Assembly: GCA_022819585.1 (NCBI GenBank)
Contig: JAJEGY010000031.1
Coordinates: 1-64,000 of the forward strand
Length of the DNA: 64,000 bases
Reading direction: 5' to 3'
DNA from: Dehalococcoidia bacterium
GTDB taxonomy: Bacteria > Chloroflexota > Dehalococcoidia > Lucifugimonadales > Lucifugimonadaceae
Part shown: positions 1 through 9,384 of the stretch, piece by piece
Layout of the letters: each line of letters starts with the position of its first letter
Position numbering within the stretch: position 1 is the first letter of the stretch
Translations under genes and position numbers: made by a program
The notes under the pieces: model-generated
Told to the model about the DNA's origin: nothing
Seen by the model: the letters and a program-made list of their open reading frames with translations, nothing else
Databases searched by the model: none

Positions 1-460
1 AACGAGTCGCTGCTTCCCATCGGACCGAGGTCCTCGGGCTGTAGCCGGTCCTGTGGCGAACAGGACTCGACGTCTTCCACCGTCCACGCACGCTCTCCCG
101 ATCCCTCATCACCTACTTGCCTCCCACGGATCTCCTCCTGACCGCTACCCGACCGGGCGTCGGCGGAAGCTCTCCGCTCTCCTTCCTGCTTATGAAGGGA
201 GAGGCGTTCGGCGCTGGCCGGCACGGCGACCACTGGATAGCCTTCCTGGCCGCGACCGTGAACCAGTCCCGAGTGCGCTTCACACAATGGACCCCTTCGG
301 CCTTTCAACTCGCTCGTCAGGAGCTGCGGGGCGACGCCAAGGTCGCTGAGTTTCCTCCCGCCTCCGGCGAGTTTCTTCCAGCTTCCAACACGATCCCAGG
401 CAGCCTCCAGGGCTGGGTTTGCCGCAACCGTCGGTGCGACGCATGTCTGTCGATCAAACT
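1..460. other. GC-rich stop-poor block without a recognised gene
   Basis: This stretch is GC-rich and open in more than one frame. On the minus strand one frame has no stop from about position 464 to the window edge (about 154 codons), but it has no early ATG and no Shine-Dalgarno site. A plus-strand frame from 117 to 788 is also open. Neither translation resembles a family I know. Openness in several frames is typical of structured RNA or of degenerate mobile DNA (for example the RNA part of a group II intron), but I could not find a domain V hairpin, a reverse transcriptase or rRNA motifs. The block directly abuts a dispersed repeat, as does the similar block at 31.1-32.1 kb. It may continue off the left edge. 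Confidence 0.4.
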
Positions 461-925
461 GTTGTTAATGCTACAGGTGTTTCGGAGTGTTGTCAAGCTG
501 TTCTGGCAGATTTGTTCGGATTTGCGGAGTCGGGTTGGTGGTGAACGACGTTGCGATGGGATTCGTTTGTTTCAGGATCGATGGCGTCGGATTCCGTCGG
601 TTTCGGGTGTGCCGGCGTTTTTGTCTGAATCGGGATTCTTGGGATTGGAGGGGGATTCTGGGGATTCTGTTGCTGCGCTGTCGGGGGATTGCGCTGGGTT
701 GCGTTGGTGGTTGTTTGGGGTGCACCTCCCCTTGCCCTCACCCTGGCCCTCTCCCGCCCAGCGGGAGAGGGGATGTGTTCTTAGTTGATGGCGGTTTTAG
801 TTGATGTTTGGAGGGTGTGAGAGTAGTGGTAGTTTTGGGGTGAGTCCGTCGCTCTGCGAAGGTTCGCTTCGCTTTCCTTCGCAGCCCCATCCCCGGGCCG
901 TTCTCGAACGGCCCCTACGATTCCC
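460..925 (+). repeat. dispersed composite intergenic repeat, copy A (full length)
   Basis: This segment shares an ordered set of short conserved modules with 32112-32460, and partly with 2044-2150 and 30975-31105. The modules are GTGTTGTCAAG (487-497), GGGATTCTTGGGATT (632-646), a GTTGGTTGTTTG-like run near 705, the hairpin CTCTCCCGC/GCGGGAGAG (749-769), CTTCGCAGCCCC (near 878) and the palindromic GGGCCGTTC/GAACGGCCC hairpin (895-914). Spacing between modules varies, so copies are diverged but colinear. No convincing ORF crosses it. The bases from 926 to 1007 show nothing further. Confidence 0.8.
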
Positions 926-1007
926 CCTCCGTGTCATTCACGGACGGTTGTTATGATGTGCGCCTGTGTTGTACATGGATGGTTGTTGGGATGCGTGGGA
1001 GGGTTGT

Positions 1008-1334
1008 TTAATCGTTGCTGGTTTTGGGGTTTAGGTTTAGGACTTTTTGGAGGTTGGCGTAGTAATCGGCGAAGGCTTTTCGACCGGTGTCGGTGGCTTC
1101 GATCCATGTTCGTGGTTTGTTGTTGTGGAACTCTTTTGTGATTTGTAGGTAGTTGGCGTCTTCGAGTTTTCGGAGGTGGGTTGTGAGGTTTCCGCCGGTG
1201 AGGCTGAGGTTGTCTTGGATGAATCCGTAAGTCAGGCGCGCGGGACCGGGTTGTGAAACGAGGAGCGTCATGATTCGGAGACGGGTTGGTTGATGGATCG
1301 TCTCGTTGAGGACGACTGGTTGGGTGTTGGTCAT
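1008..1334 (-). CDS. winged-helix transcriptional regulator (ArsR/MarR-like)
   Basis: A 108-residue protein made almost only of a winged-helix DNA-binding domain. Residues 10-95 carry the typical helix-turn-helix pattern: an N-terminal helix with PTRLRIMTLL, a recognition helix around 'LTGGNLTTHLRKLEDANYL', and a wing ending 'PRTWIEATDTGRKAF'. The length and layout match the small single-domain regulators of the Pfam 'winged helix DNA-binding domain' (HTH_27) type. Its start overlaps the stop of the upstream membrane protein (1331-1954), so the two are translationally coupled. A promoter overlapped by direct repeats lies in front of the pair and is the obvious candidate target for autoregulation. 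The ligand or signal is unknown. Confidence 0.8.
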   Translation of the reverse strand: MTNTQPVVLNETIHQPTRLRIMTLLVSQPGPARLTYGFIQDNLSLTGGNLTTHLRKLEDANYLQITKEFHNNKPRTWIEATDTGRKAFADYYANLQKVLNLNPKTSND

Positions 1335-1954
1335 TGGATGCCGTTCTTTTTAAGCCATAGGGCACCAGCAGCGATCAGGATAAGGATCAGGACGGCGGTC
1401 GCTGGATAGGCGGCTTCTCCGGCGAAGTAAAAGGGGATGTAGTAGGCGAGGGCGATTCCAATGCCGAGTATGGATATGACGATTCGCGTGAAGAGTCCGA
1501 AGAGGATGTAGCCGAGAGCGACGATGCCGATAGCAACGCCGGCGATGTGTTGACCGGGGTCCGTGAGCGTCCAGAGACCGGATAATCCCGGAATGGTCCA
1601 CGCGGCGGTGCCGACGGTTACCCAAAAGGTGAAGACCCTGATTCCGAGTCGGCGGGCAGTAGATGGATCTGTGAGCTGTTTGGAGGCACGCGATCCGATG
1701 ACGCTGCTGGCGATCATTCCGATGATAATGATGCCTGCCCAAACCGGGGCGCGGAACCATGGATATTCGCTGGCGAAGTCGGGGGCGAGATTTGTGATGG
1801 CGAAATCGACGAGGTAACCGATAGCGGTCAGGGATCCCCACATTAATAGGATGGTGGCGGTACCAGCCAGGTAGATGGAGGTTTGCGCCTGGCTGATGGT
1901 GCTGTGTATGGTGTTGAGTGAGGCTTCGGGGGAGAGGTTTTCTTGATTGGTCAT
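1331..1954 (-). CDS. multi-spanning membrane protein coupled to winged-helix regulator
   Basis: A protein of 207 residues with about five or six hydrophobic helices and no soluble domain. I place the start at 1954 (MTNQENLSPE) because AGGA lies about nine bases upstream; a longer frame to 2002 would run through the promoter. The first membrane helix follows a 15-20 residue polar segment, and the C-terminus ends in a short Lys tail. I do not recognise a named family. Such membrane-plus-HTH pairs are common in bacteria, and the membrane member is often a sensor or stress-response protein. The ATGA overlap with the regulator gene supports co-expression. Function is not known. Confidence 0.7.
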   Translation of the reverse strand: MTNQENLSPEASLNTIHSTISQAQTSIYLAGTATILLMWGSLTAIGYLVDFAITNLAPDFASEYPWFRAPVWAGIIIIGMIASSVIGSRASKQLTDPSTARRLGIRVFTFWVTVGTAAWTIPGLSGLWTLTDPGQHIAGVAIGIVALGYILFGLFTRIVISILGIGIALAYYIPFYFAGEAAYPATAVLILILIAAGALWLKKNGIQ

Positions 1955-1985
1955 GGGGTAGTTCCTGTGGTGGGGGAAGTGGTGT

Positions 1986-2020
1986 TTTGTATTGTAATGC
2001 AAAATAGTTTGTATTGCAAA
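1986..2020 (-). promoter_or_regulatory. sigma70-type promoter overlapped by direct-repeat operator
   Basis: On the minus strand TTGCAA (2019-2014) and TACAAT (1996-1991) are separated by exactly 17 bp, which gives a good -35/-10 pair with a leader of about 30 bases before the start at 1954. Read on the plus strand, TTTGTATTG occurs twice (1986-1994 and 2008-2016), 22 bp apart, or two helical turns on one face. Each copy is followed by a CAAA-containing half. The repeats cover both promoter elements, as expected for a repressor site, most simply for the winged-helix protein of this operon. Confidence 0.6.
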
Positions 2021-2043
2021 TCATGAAAATGAGAATGTATTGG

Positions 2044-2150
2044 TTTGGCGTGCCCCGCCCCTTTGTCCGCCCGGTCACCCTCACCCTGACCCTCTCCCGC
2101 TGTTGACGGGTGTTTGGGGGAGAGGGGATTCCCCCTCCCAGCCCGCCTAA
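2044..2150 (+). repeat. dispersed composite repeat, copy B (partial)
   Basis: Contains the CCCCGCCCCTTTGTCCGCCC lead-in and the CCCTCACCCTGACCCTCTCCCGC module followed, after a short interruption, by GGGAGAGGGGATTCC. The same modules occur in the same order at 31021-31090 and 32225-32290. The hairpin partner is interrupted by an inserted TGTTGACGGGTGTTT-like segment, so this copy is degenerate. Confidence 0.75.
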
Positions 2151-2253
2151 CGGCCGGAGATTGTCTGATGTCGGGTTTGTTTATCAATGTCAGGGAATCG
2201 CATGGTCATGCGTGGAATTGGTGGATGTTAGTTGTCTAGACTCATGTTGATGG

Positions 2254-5200
2254 TTGCTGTTCGAGGTTGAGAAGGGCGATATTTGCCAGTTGAATTGGTT
2301 GGCGTCAGAGTTGGTTGATCGGACTGCGCGGGGTTACCGCGCAGTTCGGTTGTTTGTTGGTGTCGCTGTTGTGTTGTTGATGGTTTCGGTTGTGCTGATC
2401 GGGTGTGCCGAAGATGAGGAGCCGACGCCGGAGCCGTTTGTTACTCGGACACCTACGCCAGTGCCGCCTACGGAAGTGCCTGCTACGGCTACTCCGGTAC
2501 CTCCGACGAATACTCCGGTGCCCCCAACGGCTACTTCGGTACCTCCGACGAAGACTCCAGTTCCCCCAACGGCTACTTCGGTACCAGCGACGAATACGCC
2601 AGTTCCTCCAACGGCTACCCCGGTACCTCCTACTGCCACTGCGGTACCTCCTACAGCTACTCCTGTACCGCCAACACCGACACCTGTACCTCCCACGCCT
2701 ACAGCAACTCCGGCTCCAGCGTCTTACAGCATAGAGGCTTTGGATTGGGATGTTCGGGGTGCTGAGGGCGACAAGATTGCGGTGCGGTTTACTTTGAAGG
2801 TGTCGAATGAGGGTGAAGCCAGTCGGACTGAAGGGACTCCGGTAATGGCTACGGTGAATGGTGTGGAGGTTGATCCTGTGGCGGAGATTCCGCCTTTGTC
2901 TGGTGGTGAGGAGGCGACGTTGGTGTTTGATGTGCGGTTGGACTCAGGAGAGCAGCAGGTAAAGCTGAGGGTGGATGATTCGGACTCGTTGGTTGTTTTG
3001 GATCTTCTGGTTTCGGATGTTTCGATATCACCTATTTCGTATCAGGTGTTGGCGGACAAGGTTGTCGCAGTGCGGGTGACGTTGACGAATCATGGGACAT
3101 TGCCGTCGCGTCCGGTGCAGCTTATTGCGTTGAACGACGTAGTTGCGACGGTGCAACCACTGGATCCAGGTGCTTCTGAGGATGTGACATTCAATATCGA
3201 GTTGGAGAAGGGTATACACACGTTAGAGGTGACGGCGTCGGCGGATGAACGAGAGGCCAATCTGTCGAATAACACGGCGGAGTTTGATATCGAGATCGAC
3301 TTTGTCACGCTGAATGTGCGCGCCGAGAGTGCTAGTGTGCGTGGCTTTATCCGTGGAGGGACTGCGGAGATCGATGTGAATTACACGGTGAGGAATGTGG
3401 GGGTTGCGAACAGTGGGTCGTTTATCGTTGCGGTTGCGTGTCCTGACGCGGATATCGGGTCTTGCGCGGGTGAGAATGTGGTGGAGAATGTACCGCCGGG
3501 CGGCGAGGTATCGGGAACGATAGAGGCGGTTGTGCCACAGGGGATCTCGTCGGTTGTGTTGTTTGCGGGCGAGTTGGAGTATGGGTATCTGTGGGGCGAC
3601 CAGAATGCGGTCCCGTTGACTCTCGAAGTTCCGTTGCAGCCGGATATTCAGCCGGTGTTTGCGGCAGGAGCATTGTTGAGCGGGTACTACAGGGACGGCG
3701 AAGCGTCGGTGACGGTGGATGTTTCGTTAAGGAACGACGGTGCTGAGCCGATTCCGGGGGATTACCCGATCGCGGTTTCGTGCTATGAGGATGGTGAAGC
3801 GATATCGGGATGCGGTGATGTTGTGACGCTGGGATTGCGGGATGGGTATGGTCCAGTGGAAGGGACGCTTGAGATTAGGGCACCGGCAGGGGAGATCGAG
3901 TTGCGGTTGGAAGGTCCTGAGGTTGCGGGTGTTAATGAGGTTTTGGCGACGTCGATTGACATTTCGGTTCCGGCGAAGATTGCGAATGTGGATCGTGAAC
4001 TTTGGGGATGTTTCACGGAGACGCGGCAGAGCGAAGAGTTCCCGCGCGGGAATTGCAGCGGCAGGGATGGTGAAGTGATTCGTAAGTGGTCGCAGGACCG
4101 TCCAGTGACGGTTTGGATCAATGGTCTGTCGGCTTATTCCGAGCGTTTCCAAGACATGCTTCAGGAGCTGGCGTCGGAGTTGAATTTCTCATATCAGCTT
4201 GTGGCAGAGGAGCGTCGGGCGGATATTGCGGCGTATGTGGGTATCAGTGATGAGGAAGCGCGTGCGCTGGGGTTCATCAGGTGCGAGGGTTTTTGGGGCT
4301 GTGCGGATTACGAACTGAACGAGGAGGGGGAGATTTTCGCGGCGGAGGTCGTGTTGTTCCGTGTTGAGGACTCGGAACTGCGTCAGCTCGGGGTGATTAA
4401 CGAGACGGTGGAGTATGCGATGCTGCACGGGTTGCTGCAGATCTTGGTGCCGATGGGCTATCGGGATGTGCCGGACAGCGTAATGAGCATTGACAAGGGG
4501 TTCCGAATCCCGGAGATGAGTGCGTCGGATCGTGAGATTGTGCGGTTGTTGACGCATCCGTTGGTTGAGACGGGATTCACAACGGCGGATGTTGAAGGTT
4601 TGGTGGTGTTTGCGGACGAAGTGTTAGACCCGGAGGAGCCTGCAGGGTTATCGAATTTGGGGATCGTCGAGAAGGCTTGGTTGCAGTTGCACAGCGAGGG
4701 TTCTGCGCTATACAACATGAGCGGAGGTTGGTCTGGCGGGACTTGCATCGACAACTTTGGTCCGTCTCAGGTGACGGTGGCAGAGTTCAGCTCTCATCGA
4801 GGGTTGCATTACCGGATCACAGATGCGTCGGAGCGGTTGTACGCGTTCTGGAGGTCGGAAGGTGGTCGTGCGGAGTTCTGGGATGGGAGCACGCGGTCTT
4901 GGAGACGGTTCGCGGCGGCGAACGAGCAGGATTTGGCGGAGGAGACGGCGTGGGCGCCCCAGTATTCGGACCCGTTGGCTCTGCTTGCGTCGGTGTTGTA
5001 TTTCGGGACGGATACGTTAGTTGAGTTGAACCGTGGCGAGGATGAGATTGAGTTCCGGATCGAGCGGATCAGAGGATATGCGGCTCCGGATTGGGCGGAT
5101 GAGGCGCTATTGTCAGCGACATTCAAGGTGGATTTGACGAATTACGAGGTGACGACGTTTGCGATGGAGTGGTTGTTCGGGGTTCGTGGCTTGGCCTGCG

Positions 5201-5295
5201 ACGAGTATGAGGTCGAGGCGAATCTGATTGAGTATGGTGCAAGCTTGGTTGTGCCGTCTGAGGTGCGAGGCGGATCGCGGGTGATCGGCAACTGA
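2254..5295 (+). CDS. large CARDB-repeat surface lipoprotein, protease-like domain inactive
   Basis: A protein of up to 1013 residues. The start at a TTG (2254) is uncertain. A hydrophobic segment ends in the lipobox VLIGC (Cys51), so it should be exported and lipid-anchored. Residues about 57-155 are a Thr/Pro spacer of repeated 'PVPPTATP' units. Residues about 160-560 contain several beta-rich CARDB-like adhesion modules ('VSNEGEA', '[11 protein letters not shown]', '[10 protein letters not shown]'). The last 440 residues are homologous to the C-terminal half of the next gene, but the zinc motif there (HELIH) is HGLLQ here (around residue 725), while the SVMS and 'HPLVE' landmarks remain. 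It therefore looks like a non-catalytic paralogue. The next gene begins about 45 bp downstream on the same strand, suggesting an operon. Binding partners are unknown. Confidence 0.75.
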   Translation: MLFEVEKGDICQLNWLASELVDRTARGYRAVRLFVGVAVVLLMVSVVLIGCAEDEEPTPEPFVTRTPTPVPPTEVPATATPVPPTNTPVPPTATSVPPTKTPVPPTATSVPATNTPVPPTATPVPPTATAVPPTATPVPPTPTPVPPTPTATPAPASYSIEALDWDVRGAEGDKIAVRFTLKVSNEGEASRTEGTPVMATVNGVEVDPVAEIPPLSGGEEATLVFDVRLDSGEQQVKLRVDDSDSLVVLDLLVSDVSISPISYQVLADKVVAVRVTLTNHGTLPSRPVQLIALNDVVATVQPLDPGASEDVTFNIELEKGIHTLEVTASADEREANLSNNTAEFDIEIDFVTLNVRAESASVRGFIRGGTAEIDVNYTVRNVGVANSGSFIVAVACPDADIGSCAGENVVENVPPGGEVSGTIEAVVPQGISSVVLFAGELEYGYLWGDQNAVPLTLEVPLQPDIQPVFAAGALLSGYYRDGEASVTVDVSLRNDGAEPIPGDYPIAVSCYEDGEAISGCGDVVTLGLRDGYGPVEGTLEIRAPAGEIELRLEGPEVAGVNEVLATSIDISVPAKIANVDRELWGCFTETRQSEEFPRGNCSGRDGEVIRKWSQDRPVTVWINGLSAYSERFQDMLQELASELNFSYQLVAEERRADIAAYVGISDEEARALGFIRCEGFWGCADYELNEEGEIFAAEVVLFRVEDSELRQLGVINETVEYAMLHGLLQILVPMGYRDVPDSVMSIDKGFRIPEMSASDREIVRLLTHPLVETGFTTADVEGLVVFADEVLDPEEPAGLSNLGIVEKAWLQLHSEGSALYNMSGGWSGGTCIDNFGPSQVTVAEFSSHRGLHYRITDASERLYAFWRSEGGRAEFWDGSTRSWRRFAAANEQDLAEETAWAPQYSDPLALLASVLYFGTDTLVELNRGEDEIEFRIERIRGYAAPDWADEALLSATFKVDLTNYEVTTFAMEWLFGVRGLACDEYEVEANLIEYGASLVVPSEVRGGSRVIGN

Positions 5296-5339
5296 GGCGT
5301 TCGCCGGTTTGTTGACATCGTCGAATTAGGATGGTCCGT

Positions 5340-8012
5340 ATGAGGTCGCGGATCGTCAGTTCGGTTTTGGTAGGTGTTGTGTCAGGTGTGTTGGTTGCTT
5401 TGGGTTGGACGAGTGTGGTGGCAGCCCAAGGTTCAGACGACTTGATTCGTGTGACAGATGTGGTTATAATGGAGGTTGGTGAGGAAAAATCGGTTGTGTT
5501 GTATGAGGCGTTGGTGACGGTTGGGAATGCAGGTGATGTGGATTTTGTGGGAACTCAACGGATCGATCTTCAGGTGGATGGCGGTGATCGGGAGTTGGTT
5601 TATGTGGTGAGTGGACTGGATGCAGGAGGGCAGAAACAGTTCAAGTTCAGGTTTGAACTGGAGCCGGGAGAGCGGATAGTGGGGTTGTTGGTAGGAGATG
5701 TGGCGCATGAGACAAGGGTGAATGTGTCAGCGGCGGATTTGTCGGTTAGGGTCAATGCGCAGCATGTGGTCAGAGGAGGGTTTGTGGAGTTCGATGTCGG
5801 TGTCGACAACGAGGGTGAGCGCGTGGCGCGTGAAGTGGAACTGAGTGGCAGTTGGGAAAGGATTGAGGATGGCGAGGTCGGCGAGGTCGATTTTGGGTTG
5901 TTCGCGGAGTCGATTGATGTTGGCGGAAGTGCGGGTAAGTTGGTGAGTTTTGAGGTGGAACCAGGGACATACCGGTTTGAGTTGAGGGCTACGACGGCAT
6001 CGACGGAAGCGGCGTTGGAGAATAATGTGTTGGCTGTAGAGCGTGAGGTGGAGTACGTGGAGTTTGACGTAGTGGTGGAGTCCTCAGAGGTGTTGCGGTG
6101 GCACGCGGAGGGCAGGGGTTTGGTGGCGGTGACTGTTGGGATCAGCAACGTGGGTGTGAATGACAGTGTGCAGTTTTTGGTTGGGATCGAGTGTGTTGAA
6201 GAGGAGTGTTCGGGATCGGAGTTTGCGAGGCCGGTCGTGGCTGGTGGATCGACGTCGGTGACGTTGGAGGTCTGGGTGCCTGTTGGGAGCGTGATGGTAA
6301 CGGCGTATGCGGGAGCGAATGAGGATGGTTTCAGATGGGGTGATGGCAATGTTGCAGGCACCACCTTGGATGTGCCGGATTCACCACCGTTTGAGTGGAC
6401 GTTGTCGGCGGTTTCGGATGCTCAGGAGTTGCAGTACTGGAGCGATGGGTCGGCGAATGCGGTGTTTGAGACGAGGCTTGAGAATGTGGGGAGCGGAATG
6501 GTGAGTGGTAAAGTGCAGGTTGTGGTGTCGTGTTTGCAGGATGGTGAGGTCATTGAGGAATGTGGAGGAGAGTATGTGGTTGCGGTTGATGGGGAGGATG
6601 AAAGCAGTGTGACGCGGCATACGTTCAGGGTGCCGTCGGGAGAAACGGAGTTACATTTTGCGGTTGGTGAAGAGGATGTTTTGATGGCCGATGCTGTCGT
6701 GCCGCAGCGGATTTTGGGTGTCGATCGGGAGGTCTGGGAGTGTCTCAGCGATACGTCGAATCTTCGGCGTCATTCGAGCAGGGATTCGGGTGTGGGTTGC
6801 GGAGGTTGGCGGAATGATTTTGTCGTGAAGTGGCCGGTCGGGGAACCTGTAAGAGTGTGGACTAGCGGTGGTGATGAATACCAATCGATATTCAATGAGG
6901 TGTTGGATGACATAGGTCCGCTATTGAACCTCGAATTCATGCCGGTAGATGCGAAATCTAGCGCCCAACTGTCGGCCTATCTAGGGTTGCCGCGCCGGGA
7001 TACAAGGCTTGAGAATCTCAATTGCAATAGCGCTGCCGGATGCGCGTGGTTTGAGATCGCTTCGGACCGCACGATTCAAGAAGCGGAGCTGGTTGTGTGG
7101 CCGCCGTTGACCAGCCACGACCAAGTCAGTCGCAGACATCTGATCTACAGCATTGCGTTGCATGAGCTGATCCATGTTTTGACCGGGATGTTGCACAGGC
7201 ACGATGATCGAACCAGCGTGATGAGTTACGACGCGTTGGACTACAACACGCTGGGCGAAACGGATTCGGAGCTGATTAGGATCGCCTCTCATCCGCTGGT
7301 TCGTCCGGGAATGAGTTTTGATGAGATCGGGGAGTTGCTGGTGTTTGAGGATGAGTTGGTGGATCCGCCAGTGGCGGGTGAGATGTCGGTAAGGGGGATA
7401 CTCCGGTGGGCGCACGCGCGGCTGATGGATGAGGGTTCAGCTATCTTCGAAATCAAGGGCGGATGGCCGAGTTGCGGTTCAGGTTTCGATTGGGCGGAGT
7501 ACCAGATAGGTGGGATTCGTCCGCGGACGCCGAGATGGGTCCACTTCAAGAACAAGTCGGTCAACTATTACATGATCAGGACGCCGGCTCCGATGAGTTC
7601 TTTACGGTATTGGTTCGAGGTTGCGGGTGAATGGCATGAGGTGTCGGTCGCAACTGTTCCAAGGCTGACGAGTTTCAGAGATTCTTTCAGCAACCCGCTT
7701 GTGCTGCTGTCTAGCATCAACATCTACGGTGAAGATTTGGAGATGAAGGTGGTCTCGCGGGAAGGTGATCTGATGACGTTGGAGACGTTGTTGGACGGTG
7801 GGGACGTGCGTGTCGGCTGGAGCAAAAACAAGACGGTCTACGTCAAGATGGAGGTTGACACGTCGGAGTTCAAAATCATGAACTACGAGATGTATTGGAC
7901 GTTTGATCCCTACGATTTGGGGGTGTGCGGAGACTACAGGGTAGAGGCGCGGCACGTTGACTACGGCTCGGAATTTATCTTCCCAGAGGCGATTCGCGGC
8001 GAAGCGCAATAA
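5340..8012 (+). CDS. CARDB-repeat secreted protein with metzincin-like zinc protease domain
   Basis: About 890 residues. I choose the ATG at 5340 because AGGA lies nine bases upstream; an ATG three codons earlier is possible. The N-terminus is a signal peptide ending near 'SVVAAQG' with no lipobox. Residues about 35-460 are CARDB-like beta modules ('VGNAGDVDF', 'VDNEGERVA', 'ISNVGVND'). The C-terminal domain carries HELIHVLTGMLHRHDD (from about residue 608) followed by SVMSYD, the arrangement of a metzincin HExxH zinc site with a Met-turn. The spacing to the Gly and third His is one residue longer than the classical HExxHxxGxxH. It shares its architecture with the upstream lipoprotein, which lacks the zinc motif. 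It is likely an extracellular or cell-surface protease; the substrate is unknown. Confidence 0.75.
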   Translation: MRSRIVSSVLVGVVSGVLVALGWTSVVAAQGSDDLIRVTDVVIMEVGEEKSVVLYEALVTVGNAGDVDFVGTQRIDLQVDGGDRELVYVVSGLDAGGQKQFKFRFELEPGERIVGLLVGDVAHETRVNVSAADLSVRVNAQHVVRGGFVEFDVGVDNEGERVAREVELSGSWERIEDGEVGEVDFGLFAESIDVGGSAGKLVSFEVEPGTYRFELRATTASTEAALENNVLAVEREVEYVEFDVVVESSEVLRWHAEGRGLVAVTVGISNVGVNDSVQFLVGIECVEEECSGSEFARPVVAGGSTSVTLEVWVPVGSVMVTAYAGANEDGFRWGDGNVAGTTLDVPDSPPFEWTLSAVSDAQELQYWSDGSANAVFETRLENVGSGMVSGKVQVVVSCLQDGEVIEECGGEYVVAVDGEDESSVTRHTFRVPSGETELHFAVGEEDVLMADAVVPQRILGVDREVWECLSDTSNLRRHSSRDSGVGCGGWRNDFVVKWPVGEPVRVWTSGGDEYQSIFNEVLDDIGPLLNLEFMPVDAKSSAQLSAYLGLPRRDTRLENLNCNSAAGCAWFEIASDRTIQEAELVVWPPLTSHDQVSRRHLIYSIALHELIHVLTGMLHRHDDRTSVMSYDALDYNTLGETDSELIRIASHPLVRPGMSFDEIGELLVFEDELVDPPVAGEMSVRGILRWAHARLMDEGSAIFEIKGGWPSCGSGFDWAEYQIGGIRPRTPRWVHFKNKSVNYYMIRTPAPMSSLRYWFEVAGEWHEVSVATVPRLTSFRDSFSNPLVLLSSINIYGEDLEMKVVSREGDLMTLETLLDGGDVRVGWSKNKTVYVKMEVDTSEFKIMNYEMYWTFDPYDLGVCGDYRVEARHVDYGSEFIFPEAIRGEAQ

Positions 8013-8075
8013 CGGGTCAACTGATCTGCTACGTGAACTATGAGTTGGCCGTCTGCGTTGAACGACGGTGAGGGG

Positions 8076-9248
8076 TTAGGAGATCAAGGCCGCCCACTGG
8101 GTGTCTAGGTGAGCTTCGATGTAGTCGCGGTCTAGCTCGTAGCCAAGCCCGGGTTTGTCGGAGAGGTGTAGGTGGCCGTCTCGGATGTCGAGGGGCTCGG
8201 TCAAGCACGCGTTGTAGGCAGGGACCGAGTGGTGGCTCATTTCGAGACGGTAGATGTTGGGGACGTTCATCAGGACTTGGGCACCGGCGATGACGTTGAA
8301 TGAACCGGACGCGTCGTGTGGCGAGATGGGGATGTAGAAGGTCTCGGCGAGATGAGCGATCTTCTTCATCTCGGAGATTCCGCCGGTCCAGCAGATGTCG
8401 GGCATGATGTAGTTGACGAGGCCTTCGGTCAGGTATGGGAGGAAGTCCCATCGGGTGAATTTGCGTTCGCCTATGCAGAGGTTGATGTCAGTGTTTCGTC
8501 GGAGTTGTCGGTGGGCTTCGATGCTCTCGGGTTGCAAAGGTTCTTCGAACCATGTGAGGTTGTAGGGCATCATGCGATTGCAGAGGTCGGTGGCAGTGGA
8601 GACGTCGAAGTTTCCGTGTGCATCGATCATGAGTTCGATGTCGGGGCCGAGGCTTTCTCGGAGCGCGGCCATGAGGTCTTCGGCGTGGGCTGCTGCTGCT
8701 GCGGAGATTTTGCCGTCGATGTATCCGCGATGTTTGGCTCCCATTTCTGGAGAGAAGGGGTCGAGTTTGAGGGCTTGGTATCCGAGTGCGACTTGTGCTT
8801 TGGCGTCGGCTACGCATGCGTCGATGTCGTCGGCAGGGCCGCAATGGGAGTAGAGAGGTACTGAGTCTCGCATGGGGCCGCCTAGGAGGTCGTAGACGGG
8901 GCGTCCGAGGGCTTTTCCTTTGATGTCCCAGAGTGCCATGTCGACGCCGCTGGCGAGGGTTGTTGCGAAACCTCGAGACCCTAGAGTGCCAAAGCGTCGG
9001 TAGATCTGGTGCCAAATGCGATCGATGTGGTTGGGGTCTTGTCCGACTAGGCCGTCGGAGAAATCTTGTCCGACGAGGTCGTTTTTGAGGAGTGCGTAGG
9101 TCTGTGCGATGACGATTGCACCGCCACCGCCGACGTTTGTGGATTCGCCGTATCCGGTGATGCCTTCGTCGGTATCGATTTCGACGAACATCCATGGTCG
9201 GGATTCTTGTGCGCGGACTACGTATGCTCGGAGGTCGGTGATCTTCAT
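8076..9248 (-). CDS. enolase-superfamily sugar-acid dehydratase (galactonate dehydratase-like)
   Basis: 390 residues, the normal length for the mandelate racemase / muconate lactonising enzyme family. The N-terminal capping domain covers roughly residues 1-125 and the barrel 130-390. Metal ligands are D209 (in IDAHGNF), E235/E236 (FEEP) and E261 (GER). The catalytic D-x-H pattern (D209, H211) and the SPHD base at H311 follow the D-galactonate dehydratase subgroup. Family knowledge says such enzymes dehydrate aldonic acids to 2-keto-3-deoxy acids in the cytoplasm with Mg2+. The exact substrate cannot be read from the sequence. It stands alone on the minus strand, facing the CARDB protease gene and divergent from higBA. 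Confidence 0.85.
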   Translation of the reverse strand: MKITDLRAYVVRAQESRPWMFVEIDTDEGITGYGESTNVGGGGAIVIAQTYALLKNDLVGQDFSDGLVGQDPNHIDRIWHQIYRRFGTLGSRGFATTLASGVDMALWDIKGKALGRPVYDLLGGPMRDSVPLYSHCGPADDIDACVADAKAQVALGYQALKLDPFSPEMGAKHRGYIDGKISAAAAAHAEDLMAALRESLGPDIELMIDAHGNFDVSTATDLCNRMMPYNLTWFEEPLQPESIEAHRQLRRNTDINLCIGERKFTRWDFLPYLTEGLVNYIMPDICWTGGISEMKKIAHLAETFYIPISPHDASGSFNVIAGAQVLMNVPNIYRLEMSHHSVPAYNACLTEPLDIRDGHLHLSDKPGLGYELDRDYIEAHLDTQWAALIS

Positions 9249-9363
9249 GGTGGTTGTTTCCTAGGGTGTTGGCATGTGGTTTGCCAAAGTGTCTGGAGGT
9301 AGTGACGGGTTCATGGTACACAGAGATTTGAGGCGGTGTGATGTCATGAATATGTACAAGTGT

Positions 9364-9384
9364 TAGAATGAGAAGGGTATTCTA
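9364..9384 (+). promoter_or_regulatory. inverted repeat at the higBA start, likely operator
   Basis: TAGAAT (9364-9369) and ATTCTA (9379-9384) form a perfect inverted repeat with a 9-base centre. It contains a -10-like TAGAAT and runs into the ATG of the toxin gene. The purine-rich centre (GAGAAGGG) also supplies the ribosome-binding site. HigA-type antitoxins normally repress their own operon from such palindromes, so binding here would block both transcription and translation. A related GTAGAATGATCGGG stretch precedes higA. Confidence 0.5.

Noticed and set aside
1-460. Group II intron or rRNA fragment
   Set aside because: The stop-poor, hairpin-rich character fits, but I could not identify a domain V hairpin, intron boundaries, a reverse transcriptase or conserved rRNA motifs.
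117-788. A 223-codon plus-strand ORF at the left edge
   Set aside because: It runs through the dispersed repeat and overlaps an equally open minus-strand frame, with no ribosome-binding site and no recognisable domain.
2334-2705. Tandem repeat or CRISPR-like array, and a Gly/Val repeat ORF on the minus strand
   Set aside because: The periodicity is the coding sequence of the Thr/Pro spacer of the plus-strand lipoprotein; units are 12-18 bases with codon-level variation and no spacers.
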